Source: Parvibaculaceae bacterium PLY_AMNH_Bact1 (lineage in GTDB: Bacteria > Pseudomonadota > Alphaproteobacteria > Parvibaculales > Parvibaculaceae). Taken from it: DNA of 64,000 bases. This document shows positions 1-9,686 of this stretch, one piece after another. The stretch covers positions 2,418,001 through 2,482,000 of the forward strand of contig CP126168.1 in NCBI GenBank assembly GCA_032881465.1, given 5' to 3'. Both the position numbers and the translations under genes were made by a program. Under the pieces are notes generated by a model. The model made no database searches and was not told the origin of the DNA. It saw only the letters and a program-made list of their open reading frames with translations. Positions within the stretch are counted from its first letter, which is position 1; every line of letters begins with the position of its first letter.

Positions 1-798
1 GTCTCTGAGTTCGGCTGGAATATCTTCGTAAATCGCCAGCTGGCCTGCGTTCACAATCCCCATATCCATGCCTGCTTGGATCGCATGGTAGAGAAACACA
101 GAATGCATCGCCTCGCGCACCGCATTGTTGCCACGAAAGGAGAAGGAGACATTTGAGACACCACCCGACACATGGCAGTGCGGCAGGTTCTCCTTAATCC
201 GCCGTGTCCCTTCAATGAAAGCGACGCCATAGTCATTATGCTCTTCGATACCGGTCGCAACGGCAAAAATGTTCGGGTCGAAGATAATGTCTTCAGGTGG
301 CAAGCCGACCGTTTCGGTCAGGAGCTTGTAGGAACGCTCGCAAATCTCAAACTTCCGGTCAGCCGTGTCCGCCTGCCCTTCTGTATCAAACGCCATTACA
401 ACCACAGCCGCACCATAGGATTTAACCTTACGCGCTTGTTCCAGGAACGCCTCTTCGCCTTCCTTCAGCGAAATCGAATTGACGATCGCCTTACCCTGCA
501 CGCATTTAAGGCCCGCCTCGATCACGTTCCACTTGGACGAGTCGATCATCACAGGAACGCGGGCAATATCGGGTTCCGACGCAATGAGATTCATAAAGCG
601 CACCATCGCGGCTTCAGAATCCAACATGCCTTCATCCATGTTGACGTCGATAACCTGCGCGCCGTTCTCCACCTGCTGCAGAGCAACAGCCAACGCCTCC
701 TCGTAATTGTCTTCGAGGATGAGTTTCTTAAACTTAGCCGAACCGGTCACATTGGTTCGTTCGCCCACATTGATGAACGTGGCGGTCTGATCGGACAT
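1..798 (-). CDS. metH: Cobalamin-dependent methionine synthase, second polypeptide (pterin/B12/activation part), partial
   Basis: This minus-strand gene starts with ATG at 798 and runs off the left edge, so only about 266 N-terminal codons are seen. They form the pterin-binding (methyltetrahydrofolate) barrel: [13 protein letters not shown] near residue 8, [11 protein letters not shown] near 53 and a DSSKW motif follow the MetH pattern. The cobalamin-binding and SAM-activation domains would lie outside the window. The homocysteine-binding half is a separate gene ending 11 bp upstream, so the enzyme is made as two chains, as is known in several alphaproteobacteria. Together they methylate homocysteine with 5-methyl-THF supplied by the neighbouring MetF. 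The family assignment is firm; the full extent is not visible. Confidence 0.93.
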   Translation of the reverse strand, partial: MSDQTATFINVGERTNVTGSAKFKKLILEDNYEEALAVALQQVENGAQVIDVNMDEGMLDSEAAMVRFMNLIASEPDIARVPVMIDSSKWNVIEAGLKCVQGKAIVNSISLKEGEEAFLEQARKVKSYGAAVVVMAFDTEGQADTADRKFEICERSYKLLTETVGLPPEDIIFDPNIFAVATGIEEHNDYGVAFIEGTRRIKENLPHCHVSGGVSNVSFSFRGNNAVREAMHSVFLYHAIQAGMDMGIVNAGQLAIYEDIPAELRD

Positions 799-809
799 GT
801 ACTGTATTC

Positions 810-1883
810 CTATCCGTGTACGAAGGGCTCAAGTCCCGATAAACGCATGCGGGTTTCTATCTGCGGGATGTCGCGGGGCGCTGCCGTCGAAACGGCCTCG
901 ACAACCGCTGCAATATGGTCCGGTGTCGAGCCGCAACAGCCTCCAACGATGTTGACCAAACCGCTTTCGGCATACTCACCAACAAGGTCAGCCATCTCTT
1001 CAGCCGACTGATCATATTCACCGAATTCATTGGGCAGACCAGCATTAGGGTGCGCAGATACATTGACATCGGTGATCCGAGACAGCGTGTCCACATATTG
1101 ACGCAATTGCTCCGCCCCGAGCGCACAATTAAGGCCGATTGAGAATGGCTTCACATGGCGCACGGAATACCAGAAGGCTTCGACCGTCTGCCCGGAAAGC
1201 AAACGCCCTGACGCGTCGGTAATCGTGCCTGAAATCATCACCGGCAACTCAATGCCTGTTTCAGCAAAAACATTCTGGATCGCAACCAGCGCCGCCTTAG
1301 CATTCAACGTATCAAAAATGGTCTCGACCATAATCGTATCCGAGCCACCTTCAATCAGGCCACGAGTGGCCTCCGCATAAGCATCCTCCAGCGCATCGAA
1401 CGTGATATTCCGAAACCCAGGGTCATTCACGTCAGGGGACAGGGACGCCGTACGTGGTGTCGGCCCGAGCGTGCCCACCACATAGCGGACGCGGCCATCC
1501 TCTTCTTCGGCGATGTCCGCCGCTTCACGCGCAATCTTTGCACTTGCGACATTCATCTCATAAGCGAGACGTTCCAGCTCATAATCACCCTGCGCAACAC
1601 TGTTGGACCCAAACGTGTTCGTCTCCGCAAAGTCTGCACCCGCACGATAATAGTTCAGGTGAATTTCACGGATCACATCAGGGCGTGTGAGTGACAAGAG
1701 CTCATTATCGCCTTTCACATCCACATGATGGTCTTTCAGAATGTCACCCCGATAGTCGGCTTCTTCTAGCCCATAGCCCTGGATGAGCGATCCCATTGCG
1801 CCATCAAGCACCAAAACCCGCTCTTTCACAGCGCGCTTGAGCTCCGCAATACGCTCTTCTCGTTCTTTATTGTCTACAGTCAT
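810..1883 (-). CDS. metH: Methionine synthase, homocysteine S-methyltransferase subunit (split MetH N-terminal part)
   Basis: The 357-residue protein is the homocysteine-binding, zinc-dependent barrel of MetH. The VLDGAMGS motif lies near residues 25-32. The three zinc-ligand cysteines are in place: C253 in GLNCALGA, and C316/C317 in [10 protein letters not shown]. Full-length MetH is about 1,200 residues; here the polypeptide stops after the first domain and the pterin/B12 half follows as its own gene 11 bp downstream. It sits 14 bp downstream of metF in the same orientation, so ArsR-methyltransferase, metF and the two metH genes look like one transcription unit for methionine regeneration. 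Confidence 0.93.
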   Translation of the reverse strand: MTVDNKEREERIAELKRAVKERVLVLDGAMGSLIQGYGLEEADYRGDILKDHHVDVKGDNELLSLTRPDVIREIHLNYYRAGADFAETNTFGSNSVAQGDYELERLAYEMNVASAKIAREAADIAEEEDGRVRYVVGTLGPTPRTASLSPDVNDPGFRNITFDALEDAYAEATRGLIEGGSDTIMVETIFDTLNAKAALVAIQNVFAETGIELPVMISGTITDASGRLLSGQTVEAFWYSVRHVKPFSIGLNCALGAEQLRQYVDTLSRITDVNVSAHPNAGLPNEFGEYDQSAEEMADLVGEYAESGLVNIVGGCCGSTPDHIAAVVEAVSTAAPRDIPQIETRMRLSGLEPFVHG

Positions 1884-1897
1884 AGTGCAGCCCTCCT

Positions 1898-2785
1898 TCA
1901 GGAAACCGCGACAGGCTTGTAGCCGAGGATGTGGCAGATCGCATAGGTGAGATCTGCCTGGTTGAGTGTATAGAGATGGAAATCCCTGAAGCCTAAGCGC
2001 TCAAGGTCATGAACCTGTTCCGCCGCAACAGTTGCCGCAATCAGCCGACGCGTCGGCAGATCATCATCAAGACCATCATAGTAAGCGGCAAGCCAACCCG
2101 GGATTGTCGCTCCGCAACGCTCAGCCATCCGAACGACACCCTTAAAATTCGTCGTCGGCATGATGCCCGGGATAATTGGAATATTTATGCCCGCTTTTCT
2201 AACCCGTTCCAGCAGCCGCTCATAATGCTCAGTCTCAAACGCAAACTGCGCAATGGCACGCGTCGCCCCCTGATCGATCTTTGCTTTCAGCAAATCAATG
2301 TCATGGTCAAAGCTCGCGCTCTCCGGATGACGTTCAGGATAGATGCTGACGGTAATCTCAAAATCGCCAATGGCCTTGATACCACGAACGAGATCTGCGG
2401 TACTTAAATACCCATCGCCATGCGCTTTGTAAGCACCTTCCATATCCGGCATGTCACCGCGAATAGCCACAATATGCCGAACACCTGCGTCCCAATACCC
2501 TTGTATAACGCCGTCCACTTCCGACTTCGACGCCCCAACACAGGTTAGGTGAGCTGCGGGCTTAAGGTTGGTTTCATTCACCATCCGCTTGACGGTGGAG
2601 TGGGTCCGTTCACGCGTGCTCCCACCTGCGCCATAGGTCACAGACACAAAGGCAGGTTGCAAAGGCGCGAGCCGTTCAATGGCCGCCCAGAGCTTTTCTT
2701 CCGCCTCCGATGTTTTTGGCGGAGAGAATTCAAACGAGACGCGCACATCATCCCGTCCTCTAAATCTGTCTCCCAGGGAACTCAT
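1898..2785 (-). CDS. metF: Methylenetetrahydrofolate reductase
   Basis: At 295 residues this has the normal length for bacterial MetF, a flavin (FAD) barrel that reduces 5,10-methylene-THF to 5-methyl-THF. The N-terminal SFEFSPPKT motif (about residues 17-25) is the MTHFR hallmark, and the barrel continues with [16 protein letters not shown] and RGDMP. Its ATG overlaps the stop of the upstream ArsR-methyltransferase gene by 4 bp, which suggests translational coupling. The downstream genes are the two metH halves, so the product is handed directly to methionine synthase. Confidence 0.96.
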   Translation of the reverse strand: MSSLGDRFRGRDDVRVSFEFSPPKTSEAEEKLWAAIERLAPLQPAFVSVTYGAGGSTRERTHSTVKRMVNETNLKPAAHLTCVGASKSEVDGVIQGYWDAGVRHIVAIRGDMPDMEGAYKAHGDGYLSTADLVRGIKAIGDFEITVSIYPERHPESASFDHDIDLLKAKIDQGATRAIAQFAFETEHYERLLERVRKAGINIPIIPGIMPTTNFKGVVRMAERCGATIPGWLAAYYDGLDDDLPTRRLIAATVAAEQVHDLERLGFRDFHLYTLNQADLTYAICHILGYKPVAVS

Positions 2786-3777
2786 GCCGCCTCTCCTTTT
2801 TTATCACCACCGGTCTTCGCCGGTTTCTCCGCCGCCCAAATCAACACAGTCAGCTTTGCCTCATCCCCGTCTGGCGGGAGCGCAACTTCTTTCACGATCC
2901 CCAGTCCAGCACTGCGGCACCAGTCGCTGATTTCCGATTTGGCAAACCCCAGGCGCCGATGGGCCTGTTCATCCCGCAGGAAGTCAAGGTCATGCGGCGC
3001 AAAATCAGCAATCAACAGCCGGCCTCCGGGCGCTAGAACCCTCGCAGCCTCCTGAATCGATGCAGCAGGGTCATCCAGATAGTGCAGGACCTGATGCAAG
3101 GTCACGAGATCGAACTCGCCGTCGGTGAAGGTGAGATCAAAAATATCTCCCTGACGCACATGCGCATGAGAAAGCCCCGCATCGTCAAGCCGCGTACGCG
3201 CAAACGCCAACATCTCCGGACTAAGATCAACACCTTCGGCCCGGTCTGCCTTGTCGGCAAAAATCTCAAGCATGCGCCCAGTGCCAGTACCCAGGTCGAG
3301 AATCGCATTAAGGCGTGGTGCAGACACAAGAGCAGACAGAGCCTCTTCCACCTTTATCTCTGGCACGTAAAGCGCCCTGATGAGATCCCACTCATCAGCA
3401 TTCTCTCTGAAAAAGGCAGCCGCTCGTTCAGCTCTTGCCTCCTTAACCGACTTCAACCTCTCGAGATCACGCGCAACAACGGGATCATCAGCCGGCAATG
3501 CCTGCACCAGGAATTGAACAAGGTCGCCATCACCAACCTGATTGGCAAGGCGATAGAACACCCAGCTTCCTTCCCGAAACCGGTCCAAAAGCCCAGCCTC
3601 ACAAAGAAGCTTCAGATGCCTGCTCACGCGTGGCTGGCTTTGCCGCAGAATCTGGGTCAATTCGCTAACGGTGAGTTCGCTCCGCGCAAGCAGCATCAGC
3701 AGCCGAAGCCGTGTTGGCTCACCTGCAGCGCGCAATCCTGTTAGCAAAGTTTCCACCGACCACCTCACTCTTGGCAC
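2782..3777 (-). CDS. ArsR-family regulator fused to a SAM-dependent methyltransferase domain
   Basis: The 331-residue protein has two parts. Residues about 10-90 form an ArsR winged helix: the recognition segment around LRQSQPRVSRHLKLL is clear, and there is no metal-binding cysteine pair. Residues about 130-325 form a class I methyltransferase fold, with the SAM loop LDLGTGTGRMLE at 160-171. It heads the metF-metH operon and overlaps metF by 4 bp. From memory of the SahR family, ArsR-type regulators of the methionine cycle respond to S-adenosylhomocysteine, and some alphaproteobacterial members carry such a methyltransferase domain; that identity is an inference. The palindrome 36 bp upstream of the start is its likely autoregulatory operator. 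A true methyltransferase activity cannot be excluded. Confidence 0.85.
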   Translation of the reverse strand: MPRVRWSVETLLTGLRAAGEPTRLRLLMLLARSELTVSELTQILRQSQPRVSRHLKLLCEAGLLDRFREGSWVFYRLANQVGDGDLVQFLVQALPADDPVVARDLERLKSVKEARAERAAAFFRENADEWDLIRALYVPEIKVEEALSALVSAPRLNAILDLGTGTGRMLEIFADKADRAEGVDLSPEMLAFARTRLDDAGLSHAHVRQGDIFDLTFTDGEFDLVTLHQVLHYLDDPAASIQEAARVLAPGGRLLIADFAPHDLDFLRDEQAHRRLGFAKSEISDWCRSAGLGIVKEVALPPDGDEAKLTVLIWAAEKPAKTGGDKKGEAA

Positions 3778-3812
3778 CCGACATGGGAACCACGAAAAAG
3801 ATCATTTGGAAT

Positions 3813-3834
3813 GATATATACATATCTTTATATC
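3813..3834. promoter_or_regulatory. Palindromic operator upstream of the ArsR-metF-metH operon
   Basis: This is a 22-bp AT-rich palindrome with left arm GATATATACAT directly followed by right arm ATCTTTATATC; 9 of 11 arm positions are complementary. It lies 36 bp upstream of the ArsR-methyltransferase start codon. The ATAAAG/CTTTAT core resembles, from memory, motifs described for SahR-type regulators of methionine genes. Binding by the adjacent ArsR protein is inferred from position and symmetry. Confidence 0.7.
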
Positions 3835-4173
3835 CAAACTCAAAACAAAAGATGAAAATGATGCTCTCCGGCCGCCGGCGGCATACCCCCAGCATTTTCA
3901 GAGGTATTTTGGCAACATGGTGCCGATTTCCAACAGGTCGCCCCATGGCAGGCTAGTTAACGCCGCACAGAGCATGGTAGCAAAGATGTGTTTTCCCTTT
4001 AGTGAGTCCCGCCCTATATAGCCTTAAGTACGCCCTCAAATCGGCAAAATCCGGCGATATTCACGACGAGTTAATGCGGTAGATGCTAGCAATCAGTGGG
4101 CCTGTTTAGAGAGTGACATTGCGCGCATATGAAACGGTTTCAGATGCGCCGACATTGATGATGTAGGAACAGT
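3835..4173. other. Divergent intergenic region between the met operon and mlaA
   Basis: These 339 bp carry no convincing gene. They must hold the mlaA promoter and part of the met operon promoter. Apart from a GC-rich self-complementary patch near 3870-3885 and the operator just to the left, no repeat, riboswitch-like fold or terminator was recognised. In particular, nothing resembling a SAM or cobalamin riboswitch was found for the met genes. Confidence 0.5.
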
Positions 4174-4968
4174 ATGACCATCGAATTTGACCAAAAGTCC
4201 CTTCGCGCAATGATCGCGGTCTTCGGACTGGCAGTTATTCTTTCTGGATGCGCAACACGTCCAGATACAGCCGACACAGCAGCTGTCGCTGCCTATGAAG
4301 AGGCGAATGACCCCATTGAGCCCTTGAACCGCTATTTCTTTGAGCTCAATAACTTCCTCGACATCATTCTGCTCCGACCGGCAGCTGAGATTTATGACGG
4401 CGTTTTGCCCACCGTTGCAAAGGACGGTGTTCGAAACTTCCTCGACAATCTGCGCAGCCCTGTAATCCTGGCCAATGATTTGCTCCAGGGTGAATGGGAT
4501 CGCGCTGGCGACACAACAACACGGTTTGGCATCAATACGACTGCTGGCGTATTGGGGCTCGGCGACCCGGCCACTGGCTGGGGATATGAGCGTCACGGCG
4601 AAGACTTCGGACAAACCTTGGCGGTTTATGGTGTAGGTGAAGGTCCCTACTTCTATGCCCCTTTGCTTGGACCTGCGCCTCCGCGTGACCTTGTCGGTTT
4701 TGGCGTCGACCAGTTTTTCGACCCACTGACTTACATCCTGTGGGACGATGGATATACAATTCCAGTAACCCGCTTTGTTTTGAATGGTATCGATCTGCGT
4801 GCCCGCAATCTCGATACACTTGATGAGATTGAACGCACATCAATCGATTACTATGCTGCCATTCGCTCGCTCTATAGACAGAGCCGCGCGGACGAAATTC
4901 AAAACGGCGTGACCGACGTTGAAGCGCTGCCGGACATTTCCAATATCAATTTCACTTCAGACGAGTAA
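4174..4968 (+). CDS. mlaA: MlaA (VacJ) family outer-membrane lipoprotein
   Basis: The 264-residue protein begins with a lipoprotein signal peptide; the lipobox LSGC puts the acylated cysteine at residue 26. The mature part carries the MlaA signature NDPIEPLNRYFFELNN, followed by the ring-forming helices and FGINTTAGVLGLGDPA. MlaA extracts mislocalised phospholipid from the outer leaflet of the outer membrane and passes it to MlaC. The gene for a periplasmic MlaC-like carrier follows 50 bp downstream in the same direction, which fits a Mla retrograde lipid-transport pair. The MlaFEDB transporter genes are not in this window. Confidence 0.95.
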   Translation: MTIEFDQKSLRAMIAVFGLAVILSGCATRPDTADTAAVAAYEEANDPIEPLNRYFFELNNFLDIILLRPAAEIYDGVLPTVAKDGVRNFLDNLRSPVILANDLLQGEWDRAGDTTTRFGINTTAGVLGLGDPATGWGYERHGEDFGQTLAVYGVGEGPYFYAPLLGPAPPRDLVGFGVDQFFDPLTYILWDDGYTIPVTRFVLNGIDLRARNLDTLDEIERTSIDYYAAIRSLYRQSRADEIQNGVTDVEALPDISNINFTSDE

Positions 4969-5018
4969 CGGCTCAAAAAAAGCCCACCTTCAGATAAAGC
5001 GGTAGGAGAGTTGACGAA

Positions 5019-5729
5019 ATGACTTGGCAACTATGGCAATCCCCTTCCCCGGCACGCCGCAGTTTCATTGTCGGCCTTGTCTTGCTGGCTAGCATAGCCT
5101 TTGTCGCAATGCCGGCGTCTGCCGCCAGAGATGAACCAGCCGAAGCTTTTGTTAATGACATTGCTTCAGAAGCGATAGAGATACTCGGTCGGGAGGGCTT
5201 CACACCTGAAGAACTTGAAGCCTCATTCCGCACATTGTTCGTAGGCAACATGGACGTTCCGCGGATCGGACTGTTCGCGCTAGGCCAATATGCGCGGACA
5301 CCTACATCTGAACAAAAAACAGAATATCTCGCGCTCGTTGAAGAATTCATCGTCAAGGTCTACGCCAGCCGTCTTTCAGACTATACGGACCAACAGTTCG
5401 CCGTTCTCTCTTCGCAGCCAAAGGGAAGCAGAGGAAAAGAAGTCATCGTTGCCAGCCAGATAGAGTTCACAACCGGCCGTGCGCCGGTCCCCGTCGAATG
5501 GTGGCTTCTTAAGACCGATGATGGTTTCAAAGTCTTCGACGTAAAGGTCTTGGGCATCTGGATGGCGCAGGAACAGCGCTCCACGTTTATCTCCGTCATC
5601 CGCAACAATGGCGGCAACTTCTCGTCCCTGCTTGAACATATCGAAACGCAGATCGCACAAGCCAACCAGGATAGAGATGTCAAAGTAACCGAAGCCGACA
5701 CTGCAGTGGCGACTGAAACGACCCAGTAG
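5019..5729 (+). CDS. mlaC: MlaC/Ttg2D-family periplasmic phospholipid carrier
   Basis: The 236-residue protein has a signal peptide with a long hydrophobic core (about 15-31) and a likely ASA cleavage site near residue 35. The mature domain has the MlaC layout: an N-terminal helix with FVNDIASEAIEIL, the LFALGQYAR helix and a curved sheet ending in IWMAQEQRSTFISVI. It shuttles phospholipid between the MlaA complex and the inner-membrane Mla transporter. A strong intrinsic terminator 25 bp after its stop closes the mlaA-mlaC unit. Confidence 0.92.
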   Translation: MTWQLWQSPSPARRSFIVGLVLLASIAFVAMPASAARDEPAEAFVNDIASEAIEILGREGFTPEELEASFRTLFVGNMDVPRIGLFALGQYARTPTSEQKTEYLALVEEFIVKVYASRLSDYTDQQFAVLSSQPKGSRGKEVIVASQIEFTTGRAPVPVEWWLLKTDDGFKVFDVKVLGIWMAQEQRSTFISVIRNNGGNFSSLLEHIETQIAQANQDRDVKVTEADTAVATETTQ

Positions 5730-5753
5730 TTTTCTTTCGATCTGAAACGTTTA

Positions 5754-5780
5754 GGGCGGCCCATTGGACCGCCCTTTTTT
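5754..5780 (+). terminator. Intrinsic terminator after mlaC
   Basis: A GGGCGG arm (5754-5759) pairs with CCGCCC (5769-5774), with an inner CC/GG pairing, and is followed by six T residues. It lies between the convergent mlaC and ettA genes and reads as a terminator on the plus strand only. Confidence 0.85.
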
Positions 5781-5784
5781 GTGC

Positions 5785-5818
5785 CTGGTCGTTCCGTGAG
5801 ACTAGTCGTTCCGTGAGA
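5785..5818. repeat. 17-bp tandem duplication across the ettA stop codon
   Basis: Two adjacent 17-bp units, 5785-5801 and 5802-5818, differ at one base. The ettA stop codon lies in the second unit; the single difference (TAG versus CAG on the minus strand) means the outer copy has no stop at that place. A similar 17-bp tandem duplication sits at the dps stop codon near 51.2 kb. Confidence 0.85.
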
Positions 5819-7463
5819 ACCGCTTGTATTTTATGCGATGAGGAACTTCTGCTGCAGCTCCCAACCGTCGTTTTCGATCTTCTTCATAATCTGCGTAATT
5901 GCCCTCAAACCATTCCACATGACTATCGCCCTCAAACGCCAGCATATGGGTCGCAATACGGTCCAGAAACCAGCGATCATGGCTGATGACCACGGCGCAT
6001 CCCGCGAAATCGATCAACGCATCCTCAAGGGCCCTGAGTGTATCGACATCCAGATCGTTGGTTGGCTCATCGAGCAACAGGAGGTTTGCGCCTGACTTGA
6101 GCATTTTTGCTAGGTGCACGCGGTTACGCTCCCCGCCTGAGAGCTGCCCCACCTTTTTCTGCTGATCACCACCTTTGAAGTTAAAGGCACCCACATAGGC
6201 CCGGCTCGGCATGGTCTGTTTGCCAAGCTCAATCACATCGGTACCACCCGAGATTTCCTCCCAGACGTTTTTATCGGGATCAAGAGCGTCACGACTTTGG
6301 TCGACATACCCAAGTGTCACAGTATCGCCAACGCGGATCGCACCACCGTCAGGTTGCTCATCGCCCGTGAGCATCTTGAAGAGCGTAGATTTACCCGCGC
6401 CGTTGGCGCCGATGACGCCCACAATACCGCCAGGTGGCAGCTCGAAGCTCAGATCATCAATAAGCAATCGATCGCCAAACCCTTTGTTGAGATGATCGGC
6501 CTCGATAACCACCCCCCCAAGGCGTTCTGCCACGGGAATAATGATCTGCGCTTTCCCATTCTGCTCTTTGCCCGCCGCTTCAAGCAGATCGTCATAGGCG
6601 CGGATACGCGCCTTGCTCTTGGCCTGCCGCGCTTTGGGAGATTGCCGTATCCATTCCAGTTCGCGAGACAGCGTACGTTCTCGCGACGCCTCGTCCCGAC
6701 CTTCCTGCTCCAGGCGTTTTTGCTTCTGCTCAAGCCATGAAGAATAATTGCCCTCATATGGGATGCCACGACCACGGTCGATCTCAAGGATCCAGCCCGT
6801 CACTTGGTCAAGGAAATACCGGTCGTGGGTCACCAGAACAATCGTACCCGCATAATTCACGAGATAGTTTTGCAGCCATGCAACCGACTCCGCATCCAGA
6901 TGGTTGGTCGGTTCGTCAAGTAGAAGAATGTCAGGTGCCGCAAGCAGCAGCTGACACAGAGCAACCCGACGACGCTCACCTCCAGACAGCTTCGTGACAT
7001 CCGCGTCGCCTTCCGGACAGCGCAAGGCGTCCATTGCCATTTCAATCTGGCTATCTAGATCCCAAAGGTTCTGCGCATCGATAATGTCCTGAAGCCGAGC
7101 CATCTCTTCCGCCGTTTCGTCGGAATAGTTCATGGCAAGCTCATTATACTTATCAAGCATCGCCCGCTGTTCTGCGACACCGTTCATCACATTGCCCAGA
7201 ACGTCTTTTTCCGGATCAAGCTCCGGCTCCTGTGCAAGATACCCAACCTTTGCGCCCTCAGCAGACCAGGCTTCCCCGGTGAATTCTTTGTCCACGCCAG
7301 CCATCACCCGCAAGAGGGTCGATTTCCCGGCACCGTTCACACCAACAACGCCGATTTTTGCACCTGGCAGGAAGGACAGACGGATATCACTGAACACCTG
7401 CTTGCCACCAGGATACGTCTTGGACAGACCATCCATGACATAAACATATTGGTAAGACGCCAT
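5802..7463 (-). CDS. ettA: Energy-dependent translational throttle protein EttA (ABC-F ATPase)
   Basis: The soluble twin-ABC protein of 553 residues has no membrane segment. Walker A motifs are GVNGAGKST at 41-49 and GANGAGKST in the second half; the signatures are [12 protein letters not shown] and [12 protein letters not shown]; Walker B is [11 protein letters not shown] and [11 protein letters not shown]. The interdomain P-site tRNA-interaction region is present, and the C-terminus has the family-like RIKYKR motif. E. coli EttA is 555 residues and gates initiation at the ribosomal E site according to the ATP/ADP ratio. An upstream in-frame GTG at 7502 is open, but the ATG at 7463 is chosen because GAGGTGAA precedes it and the protein then begins [10 protein letters not shown] like its relatives. 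Confidence 0.95.
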   Translation of the reverse strand: MASYQYVYVMDGLSKTYPGGKQVFSDIRLSFLPGAKIGVVGVNGAGKSTLLRVMAGVDKEFTGEAWSAEGAKVGYLAQEPELDPEKDVLGNVMNGVAEQRAMLDKYNELAMNYSDETAEEMARLQDIIDAQNLWDLDSQIEMAMDALRCPEGDADVTKLSGGERRRVALCQLLLAAPDILLLDEPTNHLDAESVAWLQNYLVNYAGTIVLVTHDRYFLDQVTGWILEIDRGRGIPYEGNYSSWLEQKQKRLEQEGRDEASRERTLSRELEWIRQSPKARQAKSKARIRAYDDLLEAAGKEQNGKAQIIIPVAERLGGVVIEADHLNKGFGDRLLIDDLSFELPPGGIVGVIGANGAGKSTLFKMLTGDEQPDGGAIRVGDTVTLGYVDQSRDALDPDKNVWEEISGGTDVIELGKQTMPSRAYVGAFNFKGGDQQKKVGQLSGGERNRVHLAKMLKSGANLLLLDEPTNDLDVDTLRALEDALIDFAGCAVVISHDRWFLDRIATHMLAFEGDSHVEWFEGNYADYEEDRKRRLGAAAEVPHRIKYKRFSRND

Positions 7464-7604
7464 TTCTTCACCTCTTGAGAGCCAGTTTTGCGGCTCACTC
7501 ATAAACGATTAACCAGATTACGACAACGCGTGTCTGGCACCAGCTCGTTAGGCACTGATTAACAGCCCCTACCTACTCTTATTCACATCCGGGTGGGGAT
7601 ATAA

Positions 7605-8663
7605 TTGGGTGATGGTGTGTTTAACATCATAAGAAAAATGAAGTCGCGTCGCGACCGTCGCCAGGCAATGGCAGCGATGGCAGATTCTCAGCAGGGAACT
7701 CCTGAGGTGGCCATCGCGACTGCCTTTCAATACGGCATCTATGGCATTGCGATATGGGACTTACATTTCAATCTGATCGCCGCCAATCGCCAATATGCCG
7801 ACCTACACAAAATACCGAGCACTCTCCTGACTCCTGGCTCAAGTCTGCGGTCCATCATGCACAATCTGAAGGTCCGCGGTGTACTCTCAACCGATACAGA
7901 CCCTGACGCACTGATGGAAATCATCCAGTCTACGCTGGCGGAGACAGGACAGCTGACGTCCTATATTAGATTCTCAGACGATACTATTTTGGAGATCTCA
8001 GCAGAGCGTGCGTCAAACGGCGACACAGTAGCGTACCTTCGCAATGCGACCCGCGACAAGATGCTCACAAACAAAGCACGTGAAGCGCAAAAAAAGGCCG
8101 AAGCCTACTCCAATGCCATTGCCCAATTTCCCTTAAGGGCAACAAAAACATCAAGCACCGACTATCCGCAGGAGATTGATCAAATCACACATTGCGTGGC
8201 ATCTCTGCTGGAGGTTGATTGGTGCGTTGTCTGGGCAAGAAGTGCCATTTTAAACGAGGCAACAGCGGCGAGTGCGTATCAGCGCGCCACGGACCAACAC
8301 ATTAAAATTGAAAATCTCGTGCTGCCCGACCTGGGAGCCTATCTCGCAGTGTTAGAGACATCGCGGGTTATTGCAATTGACGATCTCGACAAACACGCAT
8401 TTGGGCAAGCTCATGGCAACCGTGCGCCTCTTGATGAATATGCCTATGCATCCATCGACACACCATTTCGTCGGAATGGGCGCATCATGGGCGTCCTGAG
8501 CTGCATAGATACAAAAGGTGCTAGAAGTTGGACTGCCACTGACAAAATGTTTGTCATGTCAGCAGTTTCGCATATTGGCAATCTGATGAGTACCTCTGAT
8601 CAAAGCAACCTCTGGGAACTACCAACCGGTGAAATATATACCGGTCGCCAGGCCGCCGAGTAA
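7605..8663 (+). CDS. PAS/GAF sensory protein without output domain
   Basis: The roughly 352-residue soluble protein begins with a basic stretch, then a PAS-like domain (about 40-150) with the pattern GIYGIAIWDLHFNLIAANRQY, typical of alphaproteobacterial PAS modules. A short helix follows, then a GAF-like domain (about 185-335). No histidine kinase, GGDEF, EAL, HTH or methyl-accepting region follows, so it is a stand-alone sensor or partner protein; signal and partner are unknown. The start is uncertain: TTG at 7605 has a GGGGA element 5 bp upstream, while ATG at 7638 has no clear ribosome-binding site. Its last 45 bp overlap the convergent DUF389 gene. Confidence 0.7.
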   Translation: MGDGVFNIIRKMKSRRDRRQAMAAMADSQQGTPEVAIATAFQYGIYGIAIWDLHFNLIAANRQYADLHKIPSTLLTPGSSLRSIMHNLKVRGVLSTDTDPDALMEIIQSTLAETGQLTSYIRFSDDTILEISAERASNGDTVAYLRNATRDKMLTNKAREAQKKAEAYSNAIAQFPLRATKTSSTDYPQEIDQITHCVASLLEVDWCVVWARSAILNEATAASAYQRATDQHIKIENLVLPDLGAYLAVLETSRVIAIDDLDKHAFGQAHGNRAPLDEYAYASIDTPFRRNGRIMGVLSCIDTKGARSWTATDKMFVMSAVSHIGNLMSTSDQSNLWELPTGEIYTGRQAAE

Positions 8664-9617
8664 GACGACCCAGGCGGAGAAGTTCGTCCACAGCGCTTTC
8701 TGAGATGCTTTTTTCTCACTCCAGGTGCGCGGCGAAATCCGCTTCGCGACAAAGACGATCTGCGCCGCCAAATTGATGCAGACAATGTTGACCGCAAGCA
8801 GGATGGCTGCTCCGCCAGCAGATTTCATATCACCGCTCCCAAGCATTAGGCCCAAGGTGACGGCCGGCGGCATAATCGCGACCGCGACCATCACACCCAC
8901 AAGCGCACTAGACAGCCCGGTTGTTAGAGAGAAAACCGCTGCCGCCCCGGCAGCGAGCGCAAGTGCGATGGCATCATACCCAGCCAGTGTGCGAGACGTG
9001 ATCTCAACAGAGTCGAATGGTCCCCCCAACATGTTGCCCAGGATCATCGAAAAGAAAATGGCGATACCAAGCCCTGTCACGTTGGTGAGCATTGCGCGGC
9101 GCATCAAGTCCTGGCTACCAAGGGCAACCCCAAACGCGAACGCCAGATTGGGACCAAGCAGGGGCGCAATCACCATCGCGCCAATGAGGGCCGCCACATT
9201 GTCGCTGATGAGCCCAACGGCCGCCACGATCGCTGACAACACAACCAGGACCAGGAAGTCAGCATTGAGCTCCGTTCCTTTTTCGACCGATTGCAGAATT
9301 TCCTCTCGGGGTGCAGAGCGTCCACGGAAGCTGAATGTTTTGGCTTCCGGGTCTTTTTCGGGTTTTCCTTGATCGGGCGCCACAACAGCTTCAACCGGCA
9401 GGATCGTCAGACGCCAATGCGCGTCCTTGCCCATCGCCCGGTGGGTCGCATCAATGATTGTCTGAACCACGTTGGTCTCACATACGATGCGTACAAGGCA
9501 GCGATCATCTTCGCCAAGCTCTGCATAAATGTCTTCGCCCCCATGCTGCTCGCCAACCGCGGCAAGAGTGGGCGCATAGCCGCTGGGCGCGGTAATTTCG
9601 ACTTGCCGTTTGGGCAC
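8619..9617 (-). CDS. DUF389 (TIGR00341-like) integral membrane protein
   Basis: Of 332 residues, the first 80 or so form a soluble ferredoxin-like domain. About six hydrophobic segments follow, including the DUF389 hallmark LIGAMVIAPLLGPNLAFAFG and the segment MPPAVTLGLMLGSG. Proteins of this family are inner-membrane proteins of undetermined function. The start ATG at 9617 gives MPKRQVEI. The gene is convergent with the PAS/GAF gene and overlaps its end by 45 bp, which is long for a convergent pair; codon content looks normal on both strands. Confidence 0.88.
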   Translation of the reverse strand: MPKRQVEITAPSGYAPTLAAVGEQHGGEDIYAELGEDDRCLVRIVCETNVVQTIIDATHRAMGKDAHWRLTILPVEAVVAPDQGKPEKDPEAKTFSFRGRSAPREEILQSVEKGTELNADFLVLVVLSAIVAAVGLISDNVAALIGAMVIAPLLGPNLAFAFGVALGSQDLMRRAMLTNVTGLGIAIFFSMILGNMLGGPFDSVEITSRTLAGYDAIALALAAGAAAVFSLTTGLSSALVGVMVAVAIMPPAVTLGLMLGSGDMKSAGGAAILLAVNIVCINLAAQIVFVAKRISPRTWSEKKASQKALWTNFSAWVVLLGGLATGIYFTGW

Positions 9618-9686
9618 GGGGACCTCCGAATCTTCTGCACCACAGCCTATCAGAGGAAGATTTCGCCGCCCATGGCCCGCACCAGG

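Noticed and set aside
172-1011. Plus-strand open frame of 279 codons
   Set aside because: It overlaps both metH genes on the other strand, which carry full motifs.
3778-4173. Possible SAM or cobalamin riboswitch before the met genes
   Set aside because: No conserved core of such riboswitches was found; a palindromic operator adjacent to an ArsR regulator explains control better.
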